From NCBI GenBank assembly GCA_016193385.1, contig JACPSF010000046.1, positions 1 through 11,858 of the forward strand: a stretch of DNA of 11,858 nt, given 5' to 3'. The notes beneath the pieces are model-generated. The model searched no databases and was not told the DNA's origin. It saw nothing but the letters and a program-made list of their open reading frames with translations. Source of the DNA: Deltaproteobacteria bacterium (GTDB lineage: Bacteria; Desulfobacterota_B; Binatia; UBA9968). Both the position numbers and the translations under genes were made by a program. Shown here piece by piece: positions 1 through 5,155 of this stretch; position 1 is the first letter of the stretch, and every line of letters starts with the position of its first letter.

Positions 1-709
1 CGCCGGAGCTTGCGCCGGCCGGAAGGAACGGTTCAATTTTTTCTAATAGCGCCTTTACCACGGCTTTAAGATCCAGGATCGAAGTCATGGCCAGGTTGAT
101 ATCGTGAAGGGCAAGCTGGCGCTCGCGCTGGTGTTGAACTTGCACCGTTGTTTTTTCGCGCTCAGTCATCTCGATGCGGACGAGCTGGGTGAAGTAGCCG
201 TAGAAGAGCGAGACCACAAACAGGAAGGGAATCCGCAAGTAGACGCTGGGGTCGAAGGACTGCGCGGTCTGGGAAAGGACATAGCCGTAAATGATCGGCG
301 CGAGCACCGCAAGCAGGATAAGATAGCGAAAGTCCTGACACAGGCTTGCCACGATAATGATGAGAAAGTAGGCGAGGTAGAAGTCGGTGCCGATTTTTCC
401 AGTAATCACAAGGCAAGCCGTGAGAAAAAGAGTGTCGAAGGCCACGAGGATCGTGTAAAAACGGGTGGAACCGAACAGTTGTTCCCTCAGAAAATAAAGA
501 GCGGCGTTGGATAAGAGGTATGCGACGAGGAGGGCGGCGGCGAAGGGGCTCTCAGCAAACCACTCGGTTTTGGAAAACAACAACAGGTAAGAACAGATTA
601 GGACTACCGGCCATCGCAAGCGGATGATCGTGACCTTTTTCGGCAGCTCGAATACCTTCCTCGTTTCAAATAGTGTTGGGGAAGATGGAGCGCTTTGCAG
701 TCCGTCCAT
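1..709 (-). CDS. Membrane sensor protein, probable GAF-type histidine kinase, N-terminal part, cut by the window edge
   Basis: The minus-strand frame stays open from ATG 709 to the left edge (236 codons), so the C-terminal catalytic half is missing. About six hydrophobic segments are visible near residues 33-47, 56-73, 84-103, 109-124, 129-147 and 158-175. A charged, coiled-coil-like linker follows (178-200, with MTEREKTTVQVQHQRERQ). After it comes LALHDINLAMTSILDL, which I recognise as the start of a GAF domain in integral-membrane sensor histidine kinases. The inferred role is inner-membrane signal sensing that feeds a kinase or cyclase output. The output domain is not in the window, so a diguanylate cyclase is also possible. 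An AAAGG lies about 6 nt before the ATG, a weak but usable ribosome site. It may be co-transcribed with the DUF3870 gene upstream, 151 nt away. Confidence 0.8.
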   Translation of the reverse strand, partial: MDGLQSAPSSPTLFETRKVFELPKKVTIIRLRWPVVLICSYLLLFSKTEWFAESPFAAALLVAYLLSNAALYFLREQLFGSTRFYTILVAFDTLFLTACLVITGKIGTDFYLAYFLIIIVASLCQDFRYLILLAVLAPIIYGYVLSQTAQSFDPSVYLRIPFLFVVSLFYGYFTQLVRIEMTEREKTTVQVQHQRERQLALHDINLAMTSILDLKAVVKALLEKIEPFLPAGASSG

Positions 710-860
710 AACTGCCTTTGGCCTCTTGGACAGTTAAGTCTAAAAGCTTGCTAGGGGCCGGTCATTTGTACCGTCTGTTTTTTCCTGGTGAGCGCTGGCT
801 CATTACACCTTTACGCTAGATCTCTGATTGCTTTTTTTGCACTGCCCATATCACGGCTCG

Positions 861-1187
861 CTAGGTTTTTTTCTCGTGCTCCCTCAATCTCTTCAGCAGA
901 TCGTCCAAGGCGGCAAGGAGCGCGTTCCGGGTACGACAAATGTAACGTGAGCGAATCTGTTCAGTGATGGTTTTCAGGTCTTCTTCAAGCCTTTTCCCCA
1001 AAAGAATGTCCCTGATGAAGTCGTTTCCGTAAGACGGGAGAATCGTGCATGAGACCTCGACGATTTTTTTGGTTTCTTTTTCGAGTGCCAGGCCGAGGCT
1101 TAAAATATCGTAAACGTGCTTTGCCGAGGTCTCGGTCGGCAGTCTCGCATGGCCTACCACGTAAATGATATCCCTTCCGCTCCTCAT
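861..1187 (-). CDS. DUF3870 domain-containing protein
   Basis: A 108-aa cytoplasmic protein without membrane segments. It starts MRSGRDIIYVVGHARLP, and VVGxARLP near the N-terminus, a central EVSCTILPSYGNDFIRDILLGK stretch read as VE(V/A)xCT...FI...L.GK, and a late IRSRYICRTRNALLAALDD are the pattern I associate with the DUF3870 family (about 95 aa, function unknown). That assignment comes from memory of the family. ATG 1187 is preceded by AGAGGGAAGAAGG, a good ribosome site. An in-frame ATG at 1223 also has GGGAG 8 nt upstream and would add 12 residues, so the start is not settled. The gene lies directly downstream of a terminator-like hairpin (1245-1291), so its expression may be controlled by read-through. 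The C-terminus is a charged helix ending in EHEKKT. Confidence 0.72.
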   Translation of the reverse strand: MRSGRDIIYVVGHARLPTETSAKHVYDILSLGLALEKETKKIVEVSCTILPSYGNDFIRDILLGKRLEEDLKTITEQIRSRYICRTRNALLAALDDLLKRLREHEKKT

Positions 1188-1233
1188 CCTTCTTCCCTCT
1201 AAGGGGCTTCTTCTTGTCGCCATTTCGATAGCT

Positions 1234-1291
1234 CCCGAAGAAGAAAGCCCCAGGCAATTTCACAGCTAATACGCTGAGAACGCTGGGGCTT
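1234..1291 (-). terminator. Intrinsic terminator or attenuator directly upstream of the DUF3870 gene
   Basis: Read on the minus strand, AAGCCCCAG (1291-1283) pairs perfectly with CTGGGGCTT (1253-1245), and the U-rich tract TCTTCTTC follows at once. The 29-nt loop contains a second small hairpin (CAGC...GCTG). It could simply terminate the transcript of the helix-turn-helix gene, but it lies about 130 nt past that stop codon and only some 20-50 nt before the DUF3870 start. Leader attenuation is therefore equally possible. Confidence 0.5.
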
Positions 1292-1421
1292 CCTCACTGT
1301 TTGAAACAGGGTGCGCCTGTCTCAGTGAAAAGGCAGCGCCTGACCTTTCTCGGATGCAAAACTCCGTATCCGGAAAGACTTCGATAAGCTGACGCTATAC
1401 TTCTGGCTGATGCTTTATACC
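1292..1421 (-). promoter_or_regulatory. Structured untranslated region with consecutive hairpins
   Basis: Between the helix-turn-helix gene and the terminator hairpin lie at least two more inverted repeats. CACTG/CAGTG (1295-1299 with 1323-1327) encloses ACAGG/CCTGT (1306-1310 with 1316-1320), and CGGAT pairs with ATCCG further left in the transcript (about 1354-1375). AAAGG/CCTTT (about 1329-1348) is a third. I do not recognise a known riboswitch. I compared it mentally with the TPP, cobalamin, c-di-GMP-I and glycine cores and none fits. No convincing coding frame is present. Confidence 0.35.
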
Positions 1422-1613
1422 CTACTCCTTAGATTGCAGCCTTTCGTCTTTGAGCCACTTTTCTAAGGCGTCGAAGTGGAAACGCCATCTACCGCCGACT
1501 TTCTGTCCGGGAATCTTCCTTTCTCTAACCAGCCGGTAGATGCTCTTCACATGGAGCCGCAGGTATCGTGCAGCCTCCTCGGCTGTCAGGACCTCGGCCC
1601 CGGGCCTTAGCAT
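1422..1613 (-). CDS. Excisionase-family helix-turn-helix DNA-binding protein
   Basis: A complete 63-aa protein that is almost only one domain. LTAEEAARYLRLHVKSIYR (residues 9-27) is the helix-turn-helix, and LVRERKIPGQKVGGRWRF (28-45) is the following wing. This is the MerR-like 'HTH_17/excisionase' fold found in phage and transposon excisionases and in many small chromosomal regulators. ATG 1613 is preceded by AAGGA at 7 nt. No integrase or recombinase lies nearby, so a role as a transcriptional regulator, perhaps of its own operon or of the divergent DUF1003 gene, is as likely as a recombination role. The region upstream holds short palindromes (GCTAATTTAGC at 1672-1682; TCGGT/ACCGA at 1642-1657) that could be its binding sites; this is inference. 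Confidence 0.85.
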   Translation of the reverse strand: MLRPGAEVLTAEEAARYLRLHVKSIYRLVRERKIPGQKVGGRWRFHFDALEKWLKDERLQSKE

Positions 1614-1939
1614 AACCCGGTCCTTTCTGTTTCAAACCACGTCGGTAATCTAACCGATATGGTCTTGCAGGGCTAATTTAGCGACCTTAGGCTGTATATT
1701 AGCACAAATGAGACCGTTTGCGTAGTATTATTCCTTTTTGTCGCTTTCGATGTAAATCCTGTGTATTTTCAGTGGGTTTCATATTTCAATGCGTGCTGTA
1801 GAGAAATTCGGCTCTGCCAATTCGTATGCTTGGGAATAGAGGTGAGAAGACAAACGTCGTTACCAATGTGAGATGAAAGGGCTTTGAGAGGAGCAAGCCT
1901 GAAGACCGTGGGCACGGGGAGATAAAGCAAAAATTTCCA
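1614..1939. other. Divergent intergenic region
   Basis: About 330 nt of AT-richer sequence between the minus-strand helix-turn-helix gene and the plus-strand DUF1003 gene. It contains two short palindromes, TCGGT/ACCGA (1642-1657) and GCTAA-T-TTAGC (1672-1682). A TAATAT -10-like element faces left near 1690-1700 with no clear -35 box. No reading frame in it has a ribosome site or protein-like composition. Confidence 0.5.
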
Positions 1940-1969
1940 TTGACAGCCTTTTTTGTAGGGTGGAAGAAT
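1940..1969 (+). promoter_or_regulatory. Sigma70-type promoter candidate for the DUF1003 gene
   Basis: TTGACA (1940-1945) is a perfect -35 hexamer. At an 18-nt spacing lies AAGAAT (1964-1969), which matches TATAAT at four of six positions. Transcription would start near 1976 and give a leader of about 20 nt. Confidence 0.5.
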
Positions 1970-1980
1970 GAACTTCATTC
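1966..1980. promoter_or_regulatory. Perfect 15-nt palindrome, operator candidate
   Basis: GAATGAACTTCATTC is a 7+1+7 inverted repeat overlapping the -10 element and the expected transcription start, directly before the GAGGAGGAGG ribosome site. This is a typical place for a repressor operator. In RNA it could not form a stable hairpin because there is no loop. Confidence 0.45.
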
Positions 1981-1994
1981 GAGGAGGAGGATAA

Positions 1995-2711
1995 ATGAAA
2001 GCAGGCGCAGAAACCGAGATAAAATGTTTTCATTGCCAAAAAAGCTACGCCACCGACTTCCTCATTTCTGGGGAATTGATCCGGTCAGGAGTAGCCGACA
2101 TCATCAAGAAACGTAATCCTGCCTGGACCTCTTCGAACTTGATCTGCCTTTCCTGCCTAAACCTCTTTAGGTCGGAGTATATTGAAGACGCCCTGGAAGA
2201 GGAAAAGGGCGAGCTGTCTCAATTGGATCTGGAAGTTATCGAGAGCCTTAAGGAACAAGAGACCCTAACTGAAAATCTGAATCTGGCTTTCGATAAAGAT
2301 CTCACGATTGGCCAGCGGATGGCTGACAGGGTAGCTTCCTTTGGCGGCAGTTGGATTTTTGTTGCCTTTTTTTTCCTTGCTCTTTTCGTCTGGATGGGCG
2401 TGAATACGGCGCTCGTCCTGGCGCGGCCGTTTGATCCGTACCCTTTTATTCTGCTTAATTTAGTGCTCTCCTGTCTCGCCGCCATCCAGGCTCCCATCAT
2501 CATGATGAGCCAGAACCGCATGGAGGCAAAAGATCGCCTCCGGTCCGAGCACGACTATCAGGTTAACCTGAAGGCTGAACTGGAGATCCGCCACTTGCAT
2601 GAAAAATTGGACGTTTTGCTCAAGCACCAGTGGAAGAAGCTTTTAGAGATCCAGCAAATCCAGATGGACCTGATGAAGGAGCTTGCGTTTAAGAACCCGG
2701 GTTCTTCGTAG
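1995..2711 (+). CDS. DUF1003 membrane protein with N-terminal zinc-ribbon-like domain
   Basis: A 238-aa protein with a very strong ribosome site (GAGGAGGAGG, 4 nt before ATG). Residues 11-54 carry CFHC and CLSC, two CxxC pairs (Cys11, 14, 51, 54) that probably bind zinc. An acidic linker follows (60-100). The DUF1003 part (about 105-210) has RMADRVASFGGSW, a first membrane helix (119-138), FDPYPFILLNLVLS with a second helix (150-171), then QAPIIMMSQNRMEAKDR and DYQVNLKAELEI, which are the family's most conserved strings. The C-terminus (about 195-230) is an amphipathic or coiled helix. The function of DUF1003 is unknown. The two helices place it in the inner membrane, with both ends most likely cytoplasmic. 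It lies in front of three small exported proteins, with 144 nt to the next start. Confidence 0.88.
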   Translation: MKAGAETEIKCFHCQKSYATDFLISGELIRSGVADIIKKRNPAWTSSNLICLSCLNLFRSEYIEDALEEEKGELSQLDLEVIESLKEQETLTENLNLAFDKDLTIGQRMADRVASFGGSWIFVAFFFLALFVWMGVNTALVLARPFDPYPFILLNLVLSCLAAIQAPIIMMSQNRMEAKDRLRSEHDYQVNLKAELEIRHLHEKLDVLLKHQWKKLLEIQQIQMDLMKELAFKNPGSS

Positions 2712-2855
2712 CCGTGGCCGTTTTCATGGCGGCAGATGCTGACATTCACTCTCATCAATGCTATAAGGGGGCGATCGCGGAGGGGCGGAGTTGACCCTAA
2801 CAAGCCGGCTGCGGAGCGAATGGCTTGTAGACCGACACGGGAGGGTGTTGAGACC

Positions 2856-3158
2856 ATGAACAAACAGGTCGTCATCGCATTGATGCTTTTGACTTCTTTG
2901 GTTTCTCTCAAAGCCGGCGCGGGGGATATCAGCGAGGTCGCCTTTTTAACCAAGGTTCAAACCTATGAAGCCATATCGAATACAACCCTTGTGACCCTGG
3001 AAGGCAAGCGCATTCCGATTACCAAGGGAACCAAGCTTAACGTGGCCGGCTTTACCGCAACCGAGGCTTTTGTGATTTCCCGGAAGGACAAGCCGAACGC
3101 CTTTGTGAGACGGACAGATATAGCTCTGGTTGGCAAGCAGGCTCCGCCTAAATACTAG
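2856..3158 (+). CDS. Small exported protein, unknown function
   Basis: A 100-aa protein read from ATG 2856. The frame is open further upstream, but the upstream residues are not protein-like and the ATG has GGGAGGG about 10 nt before it. MNKQVVIALMLLTSLVSLKAGAG (23 residues in the frame, read here as MNKQ + hydrophobic core + KAGAG) is a clear signal peptide with probable cleavage after AGA or AGAG. The mature part, about 77 aa, looks like a small beta-rich domain: TYEAISNTTLVTLEGKRIP, then ITKGTKLNVAGFTATEAFV, then ISRKDKPNAFVRRTDI. This alternation of short strands resembles an SH3-like barrel, but I recognise no family. There are no cysteines. It is probably periplasmic and likely co-transcribed with the next gene, 52 nt downstream. 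Confidence 0.65.
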   Translation: MNKQVVIALMLLTSLVSLKAGAGDISEVAFLTKVQTYEAISNTTLVTLEGKRIPITKGTKLNVAGFTATEAFVISRKDKPNAFVRRTDIALVGKQAPPKY

Positions 3159-3210
3159 CAAGCAACATCGAGATCAGGTCCGCTTCGGCCAGTTGCCCGG
3201 AGGAAATAAA

Positions 3211-3564
3211 ATGAAACGGCACTTCGTTCTGGCGCTGCTTGTTGCATGGGTCCTCTGGAGGTACAGCGAGTTCGCGAGAGTCGTTTCGGACGCGCCGAGC
3301 GCCCCGCCCGAAGCCATATGGGAAATTGTGGATGCTTTCGAAAGCTTTCCCCAGTGTCGGAGTGAGCTTATGAGAAATATATCGTTGCTCGAGAAAATGT
3401 TCGCAAAAAAAGGGGATAAAGCTGTCACCAGGAGAGGCAATGCTTGGATTAGCTACCGGGGTTCTCGTGAAAGCGCGGGAAACGAAGAGAGGAGGGGAGA
3501 GGCTTCCACGGAGGCGACTAACGGAAAGTTCATTTGCCTTCCTACCGGGGTGGATCCACGTTGA
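3211..3564 (+). CDS. Small membrane-anchored or exported protein ending in CLPTGVDPR
   Basis: A 117-aa protein. ATG 3211 follows CGGAGGAAATAAA, an excellent ribosome site, so the longer upstream frame is rejected. Residues 1-17 (MKRHFVLALLVAWVLWR) form a signal anchor or signal peptide. IWEIVDAFESFPQCRSEL and the C-terminal FICLPTGVDPR each hold one cysteine and may form a disulfide outside the cytoplasm. From memory, small exported proteins with the layout 'W..W.....W.v..a(y/f)...eC...l' and a terminal CLPxxVDPR occur in Rokubacteria and Deltaproteobacteria genomes. Their function is unknown. The middle (residues 70-105) is strongly basic and polar and probably disordered. Confidence 0.65.
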   Translation: MKRHFVLALLVAWVLWRYSEFARVVSDAPSAPPEAIWEIVDAFESFPQCRSELMRNISLLEKMFAKKGDKAVTRRGNAWISYRGSRESAGNEERRGEASTEATNGKFICLPTGVDPR

Positions 3565-3669
3565 TTTGGGCACGCGACGGCGTGACACGGCCAGGCCGTT
3601 GCGCCGGTCTATGGGGATGCCGCCGTCTGGGTGAGAGCCCCTGTCCTGAAAAGGGAGATTGAGGGAACC

Positions 3670-4098
3670 ATGATTGGGCTGAGACGCCTTACGGAACGCG
3701 AGTTGGTCATCGGGCTAGTTTTTATGATCGTGCTGGCGAGTCTGGGACTTGTCGCCTATTTAGAGAGTGAAGTCACACCCGTTTGGAAGGCCGCGCCGGA
3801 AAGGATTTCACTTGGAGCCGACGGGTTAGGGGTGTTTATTTGGAAGGTCGAGGGAGGCTTCTGGACGAGAGTCGCCGGTCGCAAGGGGGTCTTTGATATA
3901 AGCCCGAGCGCGATCGCTCAGATTGTCTCCCTCAACGGGAATCCGGTTGGAAAGGCTTCGGGCATAGAGCCTAGTGACCGTTCCGGTCGGGTCGTCGTGG
4001 TCGTGAGGGTTTCCTCCGAGGGCCCGGTACAGCTGAGAGGCGTTGATCTCAGAAGCGGCAGGTCGGTGACTGCGGTCCGATGGAGTGTTGCCGGATGA
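3670..4098 (+). CDS. Single-pass membrane protein, unknown function
   Basis: A 142-aa protein from ATG 3670, which has GAGGG 5 nt upstream; the frame is open 39 nt further left without a ribosome site. Residues 1-12 (MIGLRRLTEREL) are positively charged and cytoplasmic. Residues 13-30 (VIGLVFMIVLASLGLVAY) are one membrane helix, and the rest is outside. The soluble part is valine- and glycine-rich with strands such as GVFIWKVEGGFWTRVAG and GRVVVVVRVSSEGPVQLRG, suggesting a small beta-sandwich. No cysteines and no recognisable catalytic motif are present. Its stop overlaps the ATG of a short downstream frame. I do not recognise the family. It is the last clear gene before the ole cluster (157 nt to oleB). 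Confidence 0.6.
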   Translation: MIGLRRLTERELVIGLVFMIVLASLGLVAYLESEVTPVWKAAPERISLGADGLGVFIWKVEGGFWTRVAGRKGVFDISPSAIAQIVSLNGNPVGKASGIEPSDRSGRVVVVVRVSSEGPVQLRGVDLRSGRSVTAVRWSVAG

Positions 4099-4226
4099 GA
4101 GAAACGGAGAAGACTGCAAGGGCGGGTTTGCCCTGGAACGCTGGGGGAAAGCCCTACGCGATGCAATTCAAGTGGCAGAGGGTTTCATTCTCGAGTCTAC
4201 ACGGTTGCTCGTTTGGCTGGAGTTGA
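4095..4226 (+). CDS. Possible 43-aa protein overlapping the previous stop
   Basis: ATG 4095 overlaps the preceding TGA (ATGA), and GGAG lies 9 nt upstream, so the frame is placed like a translationally coupled gene. The peptide begins MRETEKTARAGLPWNAGGK and ends HGCSFGWS, with no recognisable domain or membrane helix. It could be a chance frame; the placement is the only argument for it. Confidence 0.22.
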   Translation: MRETEKTARAGLPWNAGGKPYAMQFKWQRVSFSSLHGCSFGWS

Positions 4227-4254
4227 TGTTTATGTCTTGCGGCGCTGACCAAGC

Positions 4255-5139
4255 ATGATCGCGCCGCCGGCAAGCCTGAGGGCTCTGTACCCGTTCGAAT
4301 CTCGTTTTTTGGATTTGGGCGGCATTCGATATCATTACCTGGACGAAGGGCGTGGCGAATCGATCGTCATGCTCCATGGCAACCCGACCTGGTCCTTTTA
4401 CTACCGCCGATTGATTCTCGCCCTGCGCCATAACTATCGGGTTATTGTTCCGGACCACGTCGGCTGCGGGCTTTCAGATAAGCCCCGGGCCTACGGCTAC
4501 ACGCTGGAGCGGCACATCGCCAACCTCGAAGCGCTGATGGCGGCTCTCGGTCTGGAGAAAATCACGCTTGTGATGCACGATTGGGGCGGGCCGATCGGTA
4601 TGGGCTACGCCGTGCGCCAGCCTGCGAAGGTTCGCCGCCTGGTCATCTTTAACACGGCCGCATTCTGGTTGCCCCGAATCCCCTGGTTTCTGCGCCTTTG
4701 CCGCCTCCCCGTCCTGGGCTCTCTGATAGTTCGGCGGCTCAATCTTTTTGCGATTTTAGCCCTTTTTGTAGCCTGTCGCCGCGGCGGGCGTATGAGCAAG
4801 GAAATCAGGGGCGGTTACCTGGCCCCTTACGGCAGCTATGCCGACCGCATCGCCATTTTGCGCTTCGTCCAGGACATTCCGGTCAACGCCCGCCATCGCA
4901 CCTTTGCTTTGCTCCGTTCGATCGAGGAGGGACTGAAGCAGTTCGAGGGCTTACCCGTCCTCATCATCTGGGGCGGTCGAGATCCCGTCTTTACTGACCT
5001 TTTTCTGGAGTCATGGAAGCGGCGGTTTCCCAGGGCCGCGGTGAAACACGTCGCGGAGGCGGGCCACTACGTGGTGGAGGACGCCCACGAGCGGATCATC
5101 CCTTGGCTCGACGAATTCCTCGAGAAAAATCCCGTCTAA
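4255..5139 (+). CDS. oleB: OleB, beta-lactone decarboxylase (alpha/beta-hydrolase)
   Basis: A 294-aa alpha/beta-hydrolase of the haloalkane-dehalogenase-like branch. HGNPTW (41-46) is the oxyanion/substrate loop. HDWGG (108-112) carries the nucleophile Asp109 with the adjacent Trp110. WGGRD (239-243) gives the acid Asp243, and GHYVVED has the catalytic His271. In the ole pathway this enzyme removes CO2 from a cis-beta-lactone to give the cis-olefin. Membership in a complete oleBCDA cluster separates it from true dehalogenases. The cap region (about 140-180, FLRLCRLPVLGSLIVRRL and LFAILALFVA) is very hydrophobic and basic, consistent with membrane association and a long-chain substrate. The ATG has no clear Shine-Dalgarno, but an in-frame stop at 4246 excludes a longer form. 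oleC starts 16 nt after the stop. Confidence 0.9.
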   Translation: MIAPPASLRALYPFESRFLDLGGIRYHYLDEGRGESIVMLHGNPTWSFYYRRLILALRHNYRVIVPDHVGCGLSDKPRAYGYTLERHIANLEALMAALGLEKITLVMHDWGGPIGMGYAVRQPAKVRRLVIFNTAAFWLPRIPWFLRLCRLPVLGSLIVRRLNLFAILALFVACRRGGRMSKEIRGGYLAPYGSYADRIAILRFVQDIPVNARHRTFALLRSIEEGLKQFEGLPVLIIWGGRDPVFTDLFLESWKRRFPRAAVKHVAEAGHYVVEDAHERIIPWLDEFLEKNPV

Positions 5140-5155
5140 GGTGAGAACCAAGATT

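Noticed and set aside
104..514. 136-codon plus-strand frame
   Set aside because: It is opposite the membrane sensor gene, whose minus-strand frame is open to the window edge and has clear membrane helices and a GAF start.
1292..1421. Possible c-di-GMP-I riboswitch, because of GGATGCAAAACTCCG on the plus strand
   Set aside because: The partner helix with its GAAA tetraloop and the ACGCACAGGGCAAACC side are missing, and the orientation does not lead into a plus-strand gene.
1769..1978. 69-codon minus-strand frame in the divergent intergenic region
   Set aside because: No ribosome site, no domain, and it overlaps the promoter and palindrome of the DUF1003 gene.
3440..3634. 64-codon plus-strand frame
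   Set aside because: It is an arginine-rich alternate frame of the exported protein at 3211-3564 and has no ribosome site.
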